From Didymodactylos carnosus (taxonomy: Eukaryota; Rotifera; Eurotatoria; Philodinida; Philodinidae): a stretch of DNA of 64,000 bases. Location: NCBI GenBank assembly GCA_905250885.1, contig CAJNOQ010000163.1, positions 1-64,000 on the forward strand, read 5' to 3'. Below, in pieces: positions 48,501 to 62,724 of this stretch (position 1 is the first letter of the stretch; each line of letters starts with the position of its first letter). The notes beneath the pieces are model-generated. The model saw only the letters and a list, made by a program, of their open reading frames with translations, did no database searches and was not told where the DNA came from. Both the position numbers and the translations under genes were made by a program.

Positions 48501-50152
48501 AGGAGATATTATCACATTTATTCGTAACAGAAAAATTTGAAATCTCTCTCAAGAAAATCTCTCAAGGTCAACAAAAATTCAAATAGAATTGTATTCATTT
48601 TTTATATGGGTCGATAGGGTCCTCTCTAAAATAAGAACCTTTTACCTTCTTCGTTTATTGTCATTTGAGCATGAAATCCAATTTCCTAGATGGTCAACGA
48701 CTGGTATGAGATTATTTGCAGGAACTCTGGCGAACCTAGTTTATCGATCACGTTCAGTCTCTTAGTGATGTTTGTTTTTTGAAAAGGGCTGAAAAACCTA
48801 GTCACGAATTCAACTCTAATTTACCTAAGAATATATTGTTTTAGACTAATTTGTTATTAAAAACATGCATGAAACATTCAAATTGATCGAAATCAACGTG
48901 AAGTTTCAGAATATATGCAAGTTGAATGGTTTCGTGTGATATGGTAGTTCGAAAAAATGCAAACATATCATTCCCATTATCTAAATCACTGGAAAACCAT
49001 TTTGATATTAAACTCAATTTTCGTCTTCTTTCTGTTTTCTGTACATAAAAAAAGTTACTGCTGTAATCATATTCTGAAGTTTTCATGATCTGTCGTTAAA
49101 TTGATAAAACAGTGACCGTAACTGTTTTTAGAATCATATTTATTTAATTAAAATTAAAAATCTTTTCATAAAAATAAAGTCAACGTTTCGAATATGACTG
49201 AATTCATCTCTATTGTCTTAAAAAATGAAAATTACAATTTTCGAAATGTCGGCTTTATTTTTATGAAAAGATTTTTAATTTTAATTAAATAAATATGACA
49301 TATCAATTCTAAAATTTCTACCTCTGAACACGTATAATATCGATAATGTTGATCTCAATCGATATTTTTACTGATTCATGGATATTTTTAATACTTGTTG
49401 TATCCATCATCGTTCTCGTCATTCAAAAAACATTCATGAGCTATTTTGAAATGAATAGTGATGAAAAAAAATGTTCATTGTTATAATGAACTAACCTATA
49501 ATTGAATTTTGTCCATAATCTCGATCAACAGCTGGTTCTAATTTTAATACGGAGCCAATTTTAGCATTTTCAACGATACTCAAATTAAAATTTTCATAAG
49601 AAAATTGTGGAATATGATCGTTGATACTATAGTCGAATAAAGAAAAATAAAAAATAGAAGTAAGAAGAAAGTCAACCATTTTACTTACTCTAACACACGT
49701 ATGGTAAGTAATTCAATATTGAAATGTGGATTAAGTATAATTTCTAATTGTAAATCACATTGATCACATCGACATTTTCTCGTTCGACATAGTTCATCTC
49801 TATCAATTGGCTTTTGTATTGTTAATATTCCTCGTCCAGAATGATTTATAATAAAATACATATAGGGATATTCATCTCGTTTAGCCATTGAAAAATCAAT
49901 GTTATTATTTTGTGTCATTGATTCATCATGAAATATATCTCGTAATTTGGCTACAGTCGAAGATACTGGTAATTTTTCTGTTGTCGTAACCGTATAGAAA
50001 TCTGCATGAACAATATTGATGAACATCATTATGAATAAAATAATGGTTAGAATGAATAATGAATTTGATGTACGAACTGATATTTTCAAGATCGATTGTT
50101 CATGGATGTCATTATTAGTAGTTGTATTAGCATAATAAACAAAATAACCCAT
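45587..50152 (-). CDS. Protocadherin-like cell adhesion receptor (five exons)
   Basis: Exons on the minus strand are 50152-49689, 49626-49496, 48352-47153, 47064-46760 and 46705-45587. All are GT..AG and in phase, giving 1,072 aa. A hydrophobic segment at residues about 31-50 is the signal peptide, with an unusually long stretch before it. Six cadherin repeats are clear, with LDRE and DxND calcium motifs: RVLDINDHIPQF, VTIQDVNDHSPIF, VNVNDNRPLF, VTDVNDVSPKF, TDQNDHAPMC and VDVDDKC. A seventh is degenerate and lacks most calcium ligands. A membrane helix (IIIIVISLSIFIFVLVFATI) near residue 907 is followed by a basic KKKK and a Ser/Asn-rich tail of about 140 residues. Layout resembles delta-protocadherins, which mediate homophilic adhesion. 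The start is the first ATG after an in-frame upstream stop. The 1.1-kb intron holds an inverted repeat. Confidence 0.9.
49131..49302. repeat. Inverted repeat in protocadherin intron
   Basis: About 60 bp around TTTAATTAAAATTAAAAATC is repeated inverted after a spacer of about 50 bp, with one arm ending GTCAACGTTTCGAATATGAC and the other CCGACATTTCGAAAATT. It would fold into a stem in the pre-mRNA. Probably a small MITE. Confidence 0.65.
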
Positions 50153-50199
50153 TTCTCGAACGACATGGTGTTTTAGAACCAATGTTGAACGAATTTTTG

Positions 50200-51059
50200 T
50201 TTAAACAATCTTAACAAAATTGTCTGTTGTGGATGTTTGCATAAATAGATAAACATCGATTAAGAATTTAAAATAATATTCATGAGAGACACATTTTTAT
50301 CCTTGTTAAATTACACATTTCTAAATTATCTAGAAACAAAATAAAACTACTGATTTGTACATCAATAATATAAGAAAAAAAAGATTGATAAGCCATATTT
50401 GAAACATACAGTCTATTTTAATTGTTTCTCGATGGCTAATTTACACTATAGTTGATTGAAATGTCTACATCTATTTCAAACAAAAAAACAAAACACGTGT
50501 CGTTCACTCGTTAAAGTTGTATATCCATGTCAGTATCATATAATTGTCTGTACAAATCAATTAGACATATATCAATTGTCGGAGATACATTTCTGTTACA
50601 TGTCCGGAAATGGTCAAGAGTTTGTTAAAACGATCATATTACAAGAGAAGAAGAAAAAACCATGTATTATTATTATAAAATGGAACGGAATACGAACTAT
50701 ATCACCACTTTTATTTTTTTATGTCTGATCATTATAAAAAAAACAAAAAATGGATCTGCAGTCAACAAAGAAAAGAAAAGAATAAAACGCTATATTGCTG
50801 GACAATAATACCTGGACGGTTAAACACTAAGTATAAAATTCCGTTCTATACGAGAATCACACGTATCTATAAGAAGAAAACTTTTTTTTTGCATATGCAC
50901 TACCCCACTTCTGTTTACTCTTTCCAATTTTTTTCTATTTCACTGAGAAGTAAAAACTTCTAATTAAACTTCATTATATCACAGGGCTTAGACTCGTATA
51001 CAGATTGTGGAACTGGCATGATCTTACAACAATGATATTATCTAGAGAACTGACTTTAA
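50200..51059. other. Upstream flank of the protocadherin gene
   Basis: AT-rich sequence expected to contain the promoter of the minus-strand protocadherin gene. Frames at 50456-50963 (plus) lack family likeness. Confidence 0.35.
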
Positions 51060-51181
51060 CCCGAGCAAAAACGACCCAATTTTTTGGGTTATTTATCTAG
51101 ATTCATCTCCACGTACATCTAGATGTACATGGAGCTGAATCTAGATAAATAACCCAAAAAATTGGGTCGTTTTTGCTTGGG
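51060..51181. mobile_element. 122-bp perfect-type palindromic MITE
   Basis: Starting CCCGAGCAAAAACGACCCAA, the first half is followed by its near-exact reverse complement (CCCAAGCAAAAACGACCC at the far end), with a centre at ACATCTAGATGTACATGG. The two arms differ at only a few positions. The high symmetry suggests a young insertion. No clear target duplication is visible, though TTAA precedes the left end. Confidence 0.7.
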
Positions 51182-51199
51182 AACAGATTACTTACTACG

Positions 51200-54100
51200 A
51201 TATTAGTTAAGGTTTTATATAAGCATCTCTCTGAGTCTCCAGAAGCACTTGCGTATCAACAAACCTGGACTGCGTATCAGATTGCTACCCAGCCAACGAG
51301 GAAATAGTATAGAGCGAGTGATTTCCGCAAAAAAACAGCAGGTTTTCTTGGAGACTTGCTGATAGAGCACATCACACAAATATAGACGTTCTCAACTTCA
51401 TAAACATTCAAAAAACAGCAATATAACGTTGAAAAAAAACATCAACACTAGTTCAATTTTTTGTATACAAATACTTTAACTTACCATCTTAAATATGTTT
51501 TTTTGTTTGTATTTGTTTAACAATGGGAGTTTCTGATTTCTATTTAGTTTTACATTTTTCTACTTCTTGATTTGTGCGTAATTTAAGATAAAATTAAATT
51601 TTTTATTGCTTAATCCTTCCATCTATCCTTTTTATCCGTCTTCTACTAATACGATCTAGTTGTGTTATGTATATTTTACATGAATCTTTTTTGTTAACCT
51701 TTTTCAAGGAGCAAATAAACTATCTCAATTTTAAAAGAAAAAAATCCTAATAATTAGGTTTAGGAGAATCAATCTTTGAATCATAAAACTCCTATTTCTA
51801 TAGTTCAATTTTAAAAAGATAAATGAAACCGTTTAAATTTAATGCCGAGTTAAATTTTTGTGTTGGTTTTTTTTCTAATAACATATAATAACGAACAGCA
51901 TATGTACATTATTCGCATTATTTTTTTTAATGACAATTCTACACTACGTATAGACAAGTGAGAAAAACATTACAAAGTCAAGTGACACACTCGTCAAATT
52001 ATATCTATATATATCATGTGTACTGTATCGTGACAATTAACATACAAGATCATTATTAATTGTAAGTAAGCCTTGGGCATCAAATGTCTAGTAGTGGTAC
52101 CATCCTTTCTTATCACTCAATGGTCAGTCATTATACTATTACTATATATTGTTGAATTTATTTCCTGTTTTTAATAATAAGAAGACAAACATGCTAAAAC
52201 TCGTCGTCTTCCTCCTGAACATATATAACACACAGTATTGTAAGTAATCTATAGTGATGATGAAAAGAATGTTTAAAAAATATGCGTGTTATAGACTCAT
52301 TCAATCGATTCAATAAAGTTTTTTTCAATAAACCTTTTTCTTTTTTAATCAATTCTACGCCATGTCTTGTTATATAGCTGATCTAGTAGTAGTAGTAGTA
52401 GTCGTCGTTGTCATATAATATTATCAACTTTGGCTAAATCTGACCTACATCTTCCCTAATGCATTTTTCTAATACACACACACACATATTTTAATCATTA
52501 AAGCTCCAATCAATTTACCTCTATATACGAGATGAATAACAACAAAAAAGAAGTGCCGCCATTGGCTCTCTCTCTCTCTATGTGTGTATATGTTCAAGTT
52601 ATCACGTAATCTAATGAACAAAAACAATAGATTGAATTTTATTACCAAATAAAATTTATATTTGATTCATTTTTTTTTTAGGTTCATATAACGAACTCGT
52701 TAGACATCGTTCCAACTAGACACTGTCTCCTGTGTTAACTAAGTGTGCGTTTTTATAACACAATCGTCTTGTCTAGTCTATTTGTTAATATAAACACATT
52801 AAAACCATTCCACCTTAATATTATTTACAAATTAAATTGCCTTGAGGAGTCATGTCTCAAAAATTTCTATAGTGTTTCACTGATAATACAATGTTATTGT
52901 TAGAAGTAAGTAAAAGTGTGTAGTTTATTTGAACACCTCATATTATATTCAAATAATGAATAAGTAAAAATAAAGTAAACATTTTGGTCTCATACACATT
53001 ATGGACAAAAATATCAACTATTAAAATTAGCAGAAAAAAAGTTAACAAATATGAATCAGTTTATATTAAGATGATGAACAATCAAAGAAAAAGAAAAAGA
53101 AATTTTTTTAATTTTTAACACTTGAAATCAGTTTCCAATCGTTCCTATCCTCAATAATAATCTTATAAGACTGACTAGTTTAATTTCAAACACTTTTAGA
53201 TGTTTAGGATAGTCCAATCAAGTACTGATAATACAAAAAAAAAAAACTGCCTATATGTGTATTTTCAATATTTATTATTTATATTAAACATTCTAAATAA
53301 ACAAATGAGCTTACTTAGAAGTCAGTTATGTTAATAATGGCAGATGTTAATTGTCAATAGGATATGATCTGTTAAAAAATGTTGTTGACCATGATAAAAT
53401 AAGAATAAGAATAATAGCATGACCATATTGAGTTAAAATGATGTTTTTTATATAGTTTTAGAACTTGTAAGATATTTACTTATGATAGTAAAGAAAAAGC
53501 AGGTGTTATGATAATTAACAATAAAATGTTTCTATAAAGATGTTTTCTTCTTAAACAATTATTAATAATCAAAAAAACAAAAAAAAATAGAAAAGTACAT
53601 ATGACCCATAGTTTTGATAAACAAAATATTATCAATCGATAATAGAACGAGGAAACAAAAGTTTTTTTTTTAAGAAAATTTTCAACTTTTCTCAATATAT
53701 CCTGGCCATTCTCGTTCTTATTTCTTTATTAAATTGATTATTTTAATTGATTTTTCGAATATCTAAAGTTCTATTTTGATCGTATGATGTTCGAATTAAC
53801 AATTATTTTCGAATAGACAAATAATAATAATAATAATCATAATAATAACGTCCTTTCACTCTACACGATTGACAGACATCAATGTTTTATACTTGTTTTT
53901 ATTCAAATACATCCATCTATTTTAGAATATATAGATATATTTTATTTTTTATTTATAGTCGGAAAAGAGAAGAACAATAACAGAAGAAGAAGAAAAAAAA
54001 AATACTTAAGCAATAGAGACAAATTCTAAAAATCTACCCGACTTTTATCTAAACTTTCTCTTACAACCTTAAACGACTATAATCGTTTGAACATCCTGAA

Positions 54101-57100
54101 GTTTTGTTTTAACATATACAATGTCATCGTTCATTCTTTTCTGTATTTTAATGCAATATTGTTGAAAATTATTGTTTTAGTAGAATATCTTTTATATTCA
54201 TTAAGATATATATTTTAAGATGATTTTTTTTACTAAATAAAATGTTCAGTTATGTCTTATGACAAATAAATAAGTAAAAATATTGAATAAAAATAAATTG
54301 AAAAAAATATTCATCACAATTTTAAAAGATTTTAATGAAAAGAATTCTTTTAATTCAATTTATTTTTAATATTTGAAACAATGAATTCAAAATGAAGTAT
54401 GTGAAATTGTCAGTTGACTCAGATTTCTTGTTTATAAAAGAGAATCCATTGAACCTAAGAGTGATTGTCCAAAGATCTATACAATCTACATATAGAAAAA
54501 AGGAAATGAGAGAGAGTCTTTGGATAATTTAGATATTTTTCTTCTTCGTTGGTCTAATTTTTCAAGTCACTCTTTCATTTTAAATCTAATGTCATCATAA
54601 ACAGTATTTATGAGAGAGAGGCAAGATTATGTATTCGGAAGTCAAGTATCAAACATATACATAAAATTTCAGTTCATTTTATGTTTTCACGCATAAAATC
54701 AAACAATTGAAATGTATTCCGTTTAGTGAAACAATAGTACGAAATTGAAAAAAAAAAGAGTGAATTATGGCTGAATAATAATAAAATGCTATAAGGTCTA
54801 AGTCAAAAGTTGTATGTATTTCATCCTATAGAGAAAAAAAATAAAAAGTAACTATTAAAAATAGAAAATAGTGTCTCTAATGAACCATTTTATAACCTAG
54901 ATCATGTTGCATAACATCTTATTTTGAGGATAATTCCAATTTCTATCCATATAACTATGAAATCAAATAGATTTAATATACATACCGTTTTAATCAACAA
55001 TGTTGTATGTATAACTTCCGACAAATTAAAACTGGCAATTACCCATACATAGATTATTACTTCGTTTTATTTTATAGTATGTGTATGTTAAAAAGAAAAA
55101 ATTCTTGGCATCATATTTTGCACGCTACTTCATCAGGTCAATCGACTGTATTGTTTTTACAATGGAATAATTTCTTCTTCTTCTTCTTCTTCTTCTCTAG
55201 AATAGAAAACAAGTATGGACATCGATAGACAATCTTTAGAAAAACATATTGACACTGTGCACTATAGTAAGAACTAATATAAAGGTATTCTAACCTTCTT
55301 TCTTTTCTTCAAAAAAAAAAGAATAAAAAAAAGCAAAACAGAAGTTTATAGAAGATGACGTTATGTGAACAAGATAAAAATTAAATTGAACGAAAAAAAA
55401 CATTTTTTTGTTTTTTCATTCACAAGTACATACATCCGTAATTTTAAATGATAGTATACGCATGTTTTCGAAATGTAATTTTATTCAAACCGGATAAACA
55501 TCATATCCATGATGAGAGAAACGAGAACAAGTAACTGACAATTTTAACTTATTTTTGCCTTTTCAATACAAAAAAAAAAAAAATCTATATATCCTTTTTT
55601 ATCAAATTAATGAAACATATTTATCTTACTTTGTTTGATATGTGCCACTAGTTAAAATACTTCAACTAAGTATATCGAATTTTTAAAATCTTGAGCTGTC
55701 AAAAACCGATCATTTTGGAAGATTTGTTAAAAGAATTTGTAATGAGAAAAAAAAAAAAAGAAGTGTGACATTTCTTTTTCTACCTCAATGGATTAGTTGA
55801 AGTGCTATGCTCAGCAGGCTATGTTATTGAAATAAGTGAGACGCGAAGAGAGAAGAAGAAAAAAAAGAAAATTTTTGTTGATGAAATATTTTCTATATGT
55901 ATAATGGTTGATTGTATGAATATGTTTTTTTTTTTTGGAAATGAAAAACGGTGTTACTCTTAAGTGATGTAATCGAGTATTAGATAAATTTTACTTTCTT
56001 GAATGAACTACTAATTTATCTTTCTCAATTTAACTAAATACATGTCTGTTTAAGAAAAGCTGTTTTCATTATTGTTCTCTGACGAATATCGCAGACGTTA
56101 CAACTAACAATCTTATCATATTCATATGTATGTATGTATGTACATCCAATTAAATTTATGTCTTTGATGTTCATATGTTGGTCAAAAGACGTTGCTATAT
56201 TCTTTCTTTTTTTTTCTCTAGATATAAATGACAGTTTAATTCTCATATACAAGAACATATATACACATAAAGAGAGAGAGAGAGAGAGAGAGATTATTAG
56301 TGAAACAAAAAAAGAAAAGAACGATGAGTGCAAATTGTTATACATACGATGACGACTTTATGCGATCAAAAGACAAATGAATGTACAAGGCGATATAGAT
56401 TGAATTAAGGACTTAAATTTATTAGAAGAAAAAGTTTTTATCCATAAAACATCTAAAAAAAAAGTTGTCAAGTTAATTAATATAACATCGTAATTCAACG
56501 AAAAGAAATTCTAATTTAATATGTTAAAGAAGAAATGTCTTCTCGTTCCCTACACTTTGTTAAACAATTTGCTTTCATCATGTTTCATCGCCAATGTTTT
56601 TTATTGAATTGGATATAAATTTTCAAAGTGAAAATAGAAAAATCCTTGTCTAGTCTCTCTCATCAAATCTATACTTTAATATTCGTATAAATTTTCTGCG
56701 CCTACATCAGGTCGTTTTTCTATACTATAATCTCGTGTATTTCTATTTTCTATTTTTATCCAATCTTTTATGCATATATGTCATAAAATAAACTTATAAA
56801 TAAGAATCCTGTTCATTAAATCACTTTACGTCATTTTTCCTACATAAAATTCTAAACTTTCTTTATTTTATATTCTAACCTTCAAACTATGTCATTGATA
56901 CTCGATGAATAGTGCATATTTCTAAATGTCACATACATTTTTCTATGACAGTGTGTATGTGTCTGACCCGTGTGAGTTCCCGTTCATATGAAAACAAATC
57001 ATGCTCTAATGTTGTTTTTATTTCAAAATAATAGAAGTTTCAATAGAACTTACGGTCAATCGTTTCTTTCAATTTTTATTTTGCCAACGTACCTTTACAT

Positions 57101-60100
57101 ACTTCTAAAAAAACCAAAATTGTGAGATTGGAAATTTTGGAAATTCTACGATCCGATCGCATTCTGTTAGTCTAAACTATGCTTTGTCTTTCTTACGAAG
57201 AAAGAAACTATTTAAGTGACGAATTATTTCAATAAAAATTTTCCTCGATTAAGCGTTTCCGGTCCACTTGTCTATGACCTCAAATGAGGATTAGTAATGA
57301 ACCACCATGCCATCATTCAATTTAATGTATTATAATACAGTGAAAACAGAAAATTATCGTCGTCGTTCTCAAGTATATAATAAATCCGATTATGAAAAGT
57401 TCAATTAATAATCACAGATTTACATTAAATAGAATAGAATCAATCAAAGAAGAGGGTTGACCAAAGTCCAATTGCATAACATTTTTATTCTCTTTGTCTC
57501 TCTCTCTTTCTCTCTCGCTTCTTCTCTCTTAAAGTTTATCAAGCATGGATTTACTCGTTTCGTGTTCTCGTATAACTAAAAGATGCGTATATGATTTAAT
57601 CAACAACATATATGTAGAGAGAGAAAGTTTGTATTAAATAAAACGGGAGAAGGATGTATGTGAAAAACAGAATGAAATTAGAGAAATGCTCTCGCGTCTT
57701 CTTCGTTTTTGTCCTATAAAATTGATTTGACAATGAACAATAACAACAATAACAATAACAAAAGTATATATCACTTAAATTGTTCTGTTCTTTTTCTTCT
57801 ATCGATTCATAGACTACATATACATATATATACATATAAAAAGTAGTTTATCTATGCACTCGTTATTATGCTTAGAAGGTTTGTTAATCGATCTTGTTAA
57901 ATAAACATTTCATTGTTAAAACAAATGATTGACATGTTCAGTAACAATAATAATAATAATATTTTACTTCAACAAATATGAAGAAATATCGTCATGTCTT
58001 CTACATAACAGAGAAAAGACAATAATTTTCTTGTACGTAATCCGTTAGTCGAGCGATGTAGTAATTAATCATTCTATTTCTGAACCCTGTAGGACAGCGC
58101 TGCTGATGATCTGAACAGCTGTGACATATACTCGGTAACGTTTGTGGATGGATGTGTATTGAGAACGAAGAAAAAAAAAAAAGAGCATTTTTGAATTATT
58201 TATGTATCAGCTTGTGATAGCTCGTGGACAAAAATAGTTTGACTACCTATAGATCCTAGGACTGCTGACACATTAGAAAAAATAAAATTAGTTCATTTAC
58301 ATTTTAAGAATTCCCCAATGAACAATATGTTCTCAACTGATTCAAATTAGATGATTGGGCGGAACATTTTCCTACAAAATATCATCAATCTTTAAAAAGT
58401 CATTGGAGAATTTGTATGCAAAAAGGTAGATGACAATAACAGTTAAACCAGAATATGATATATTAGAATAAATAATTTTAGTTTCACAAAATATCGAGAT
58501 GGAGAAGAAGAAGAAAAAAAATCTGCGTATGAGAAAAAAAATTTCGTAGTGTACTCTACTGGAATACAATTTCATAAAAATTCTCAAATTAAAACTCAAA
58601 ACACATGACTCTAACACATACCTTTAATTATATTTAATGTGGTAGACAATTGTCGAAACTAAAATAGAATCTTATTTTATAACTAAAATAAAACCTTTAT
58701 GTTCAAAAGCAGAGAAGAGAATAAATTATTTTTTTTTAGGAGAAAGACGAGAAAAATACATATATATATATTGAGTACTTCTTTTCTATTCATACTTAGT
58801 AGTAGAAGGGTATATACACTGTTGATATCTCTCGTACGTTGCGATAAATATGATGAATAAAGAAAAGCAACATTGTCAGTATATCTTTTTCGTTAGAGTT
58901 CGTATATTTATATATATTCAATTACGTTTTTCTTTTTCAAAACAATGTTTGTATCTTGAATATGAACAAAATGTTTCAGTGAGAAAAGAATTTCTTTATA
59001 CAAGACGGTATATTTTGTTTCTATTTAGACTATTGTATTATTAAATAACTCTGTCGAATGCATTGAAAAGAGCATTGATAGCTATTGTTGTAACAAATTC
59101 CAAGTTCATTAAATGTAATCGATATATGAGATAAGTGTGTGCTTTATTATGATGTAATACATAAATAATTTGTCATCATCTATTTTATTTTTTCTTCATT
59201 TGCAAGATAGTCATGCGCCATTAAGAATATTGATCAATCAAATATTGTTCATGTATAGTCAATCTTGTTTTTGTTCTCCGGAAACTAGTTTTTCTTTGCG
59301 ATTCATTGAGCAAGAGTAGTTTACATAATTTTTTTTTTTTTTTTTATATTCTTAGTAATAATGCTCAAGTAAAACAATAATGTGTCTCATGAGACCATAG
59401 TTTTATTTCTTCGCTCATGACAGAACTCTGATATGTTACATCACACAATATATGCTGTACATTCCAAGGATATTCAATAGCGATCAAAATAAACTGATTT
59501 TTTTTTGAATGTGTATTTAGATGGAAGTCATTTGTATCACAGTGTGATTATGTCTGTGATTAATTTTTTTCACAGTTAATACCACCTTTACAGTTGAACC
59601 AGCAGAGAAGAAAATAAAAGCAGTATGATGTTCTCTCTATTAGTGAACGTCAAATCAACATTAAACGCTTTTATTGATGAAGGAATTTCTTCTATATCAC
59701 CATCAGGATAACATTTTTTCAAAGGATCAAGTACTGCAGCCTCTATCCTATGTCGATTACTCTTCCGAGAGAAAGTAATTATAAGAAAACTTATAAAACG
59801 AAGATATATGTGTGTATGTGCATGTACTTCAATTGTTTAGAATAGATACACACATACTGATAAAAATAAAATCGAATTTTAAAACATCAACGTGTTCGAA
59901 AAAAGAATAACATTGCACTTGTTTATTGTTAGATATTTAAAGATCTGATTATTAAGATTATATACAAATAACTTTTTTGTGCATTGACAATAGCAAGATG
60001 CTTCTTTAGTACGGCTTCTTTTTTGATTATAGTAAAAAAAGAAAAGAATAGAAGATATTCATAGAATGAAAGAAAGGTGGGATACATAATCGTGATACAC

Positions 60101-60300
60101 ACACACGAAACGTTATTCACACTTCAAAAATCGTGTTTACAGTCGAAAAATTAAGATGTCGTGCAGACGATAGTCCAGATTAATCTTAAAAATAAAACGG
60201 CAAAACTGTCCGAAACCTAACTTAAAGCAAAATATTTTTTGAAGATCATCATCAGTGTTTTACATTTTATAGATTGAAGCGGTTGGTTACATCTGTACAA
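51200..60300. other. 9-kb AT-rich, gene-free, palindrome-free region with microsatellites
   Basis: No coding exon could be supported on either strand. The region holds many simple repeats: (AGT)n near 52387, (CA)n near 52477, (CT)n near 52567, (AAT)n near 53821, (TTC)n at about 55172-55195, (GA)n at about 56270-56292, (CT)n near 57497, (AAC)n near 57738, (AAT)n near 57947 and a long T run near 59330. Unlike the flanks it contains no recognisable foldback element. It could be a long UTR, an intron of an unseen gene or a regulatory block. Confidence 0.5.
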
Positions 60301-60343
60301 AGATTTGCTTTCGCCCTCTGTTTCAACCGGTTCAATAAAGACT

Positions 60344-60918
60344 GACGAGGGAACCGCTCCAAGTGTTCTCGAGTTTTATCGTCGTAACACACACAGGCAT
60401 AGGTTATCGCTGATGCTGATTTCGAATATCATAGTCGGAATGGCATACAGGCCCTTGGAGACCCGATTTTCTCAGTTTTTCAGAAACTCTAAAAAATAAC
60501 CAAAACCTTTCTTAATGAGGCACGATTGTAGACCGCAAATTTTTGATTAAAATGAGACATCTCCCAGCTCTACACAACCTTTCTTGGGAAAGTTATAGAA
60601 TTTACAAGACGAGCCCTAAATGTTCATTGTCAGCTCAAAGCTACAGAAATAAGAAATTCATTTATGGCTTTTCTTGTAAATTGTATAACTTTGCCAAGAA
60701 AGGTTGTGTAGAGCTGGGAGATGTCTCATTTTAATCAGAAATTTGAGGGCAACAATCCTGCCTCATTAAGAAAAGTTTTGGTTATTTTTTAGAGTATCTG
60801 AAAAACTGATCTCCAAGGACCCGTATGCCACTCCGACTATGATCAGCATCAGCGATAACCTATGCCTGTGTTTGTTTCGACGATAAAACTCGAGAACACT
60901 TGGGGCGGTTACCTCGTG
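60344..60918. mobile_element. Foldback element with long arms
   Basis: The left arm at about 60344-60595 and the right arm at about 60665-60918 are inverted copies over roughly 250 bp, for example CCAAGTGTTCTCGAGTTTTA, CATAGGTTATCGCTGATGCT and GAGACATCTCCCAGCTCTAC in both. Ends read GACGAGGGAACCGC and CACGAGGTAACCGC. Two frames of about 64 codons here arise from the arms and are not genes. A relative lies at 1-178. Confidence 0.8.
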
Positions 60919-62720
60919 AGAGTAAATACATCGTTTGACGAACACGTGATCATCGTACGCATATATTAGATGCAGATAGTCTTGGATTCGACAATATAGG
61001 CTCAGCTCCCTTCAAAATTCGATTTGAAAGAGCTTTTTGATGAAGTTGATGTAAACTAAGATTCTTTAATCAAACGCCAAAACTAGCTGGTAAAATAGGC
61101 TCATTTTTCGGAAATTTAGAGAAAAATATCAAAATTAATGCATCTACAGTTCTCACTATAAAAACTTTTAATTATAGATGGAAGATAGAGCTTTTCAAGC
61201 CTACATGGCGGCTACTTCAGTTTTTTTCTCTCACAAACATTTAGCGAATAAAACAAAACTAACTGTGTATTAACTTATTTTGTTATCCATATTGATACTT
61301 GTCACAAACTCTCATGCCATTTTTCACCTTCGGATTTCACAGTAAAACAGGACAATACATTTTTACAGAGATTTAAACGGGGAATCTTTTGATGGAAAAA
61401 TAGGCTTGTTTTAGTCGAAGAAAGAGGAGAAAATTTAAAATATTCAGATTACCATTCTTTATAACGCATCCGTTATGTAATAGAGAGAAAAGAGACAGTT
61501 GAATTTTCAACAATTTTCCTCATTTTCGCCCGAAACAGCAATTCTTCCCTTTCAATATGACGCCTACGTTTGACTGTCATCAGACTTTGGTAAAGAAGCC
61601 CAACTCTATGTTCTACTCAGATATAAGGCAGTCTTTTAAACAAAATAATATACCTGATTTTCTAAATCATTTTTATATTTTGCCAAGGCGAAATAGATGC
61701 GCTTGATACAAAAACTAATGAATTTTTATATGTAGGAATCACATCTGTCTCCTTTTTCAATATGATCTTTTCAATTTTTGTTTTATATCACTTGGCATTA
61801 TTTAGTAAAATACCAAAATTTAGTTTAATTTAAAGATTTATTGTTGTAATAAATGGTAATAGCCCATAATAGAGAGTAAATTTTATTATTGAAGACAAAA
61901 GCCTGTTTAGGTCAAAAAAAACAAGTACAGGAATAACCTACTGTTTTCTAAAATGATTTAATGATGTTCTAATCATTAAAAAAATATATTAAGGAGAAAA
62001 TCGAATTGTGCGTGAAACTTTATGATTCATGACACGCAATTCACGGTAAATACATCAATCGAATCATTATGTTGATCTACTGATTCAAGAAAGATAGTGA
62101 ATCAACCACTGATGAATTCAACGAAAGACGAGGAACTAGCAGAACACGAGTTTTTGCTAGCACATGATTTATAGAAAAAAAAAAGAATTCGTTAATATAA
62201 ACCTTTGACAAAATACGTTCAGCAACATGTTACATTTATTCACGTTCTTCTTCCACTTTTTCATTTGAGTGTTGCAATAGCTAAAAGTCAAGTAAAAGTA
62301 AGTCTATTAAGAAACTGATATTTAGACGACACGTTAAGATCCTTAGTATAAAAACGAATACAAGTTTCTATTTACCATCATATTTTTTCATCATACAGAT
62401 ATTTGACTTTCTCTTCGATTCCTTTTAGTTCAATTTCACTTCCCATAACTTGGAATATATCTTTTTAAACGAAAATCAAAAACAGCTTTCGAAAAAAAAC
62501 CTTTTGTACAGTCATGATTCAAGAGATCATCGGGCTGGAACTCTTATCGTATTCAGCGTTTGAAAAAATATTGTAACTTCTTGACTTGATAACAAACTTA
62601 TTCCAAGGTATCATATTCGAAAGTTCTTGATCACCATGTAAAATGACACAGACGAAATCAGGAAGTTATCTAAAAATGACACTAGTATTTATCTCATTTG
62701 AACATTTTTACTTTCAATTT
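60919..62720. other. Gene-free stretch
   Basis: Long non-coding, AT-rich sequence. Blocks such as AAAATAGGCT, seen near 61095 and 61399, hint at further old repeats, but no boundaries can be set. Confidence 0.35.
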
Positions 62721-62724
62721 TAAA

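Noticed and set aside
60305-60734. Two frames of about 64 codons
   Set aside because: Both are read from the arms of the foldback element at 60344-60918.
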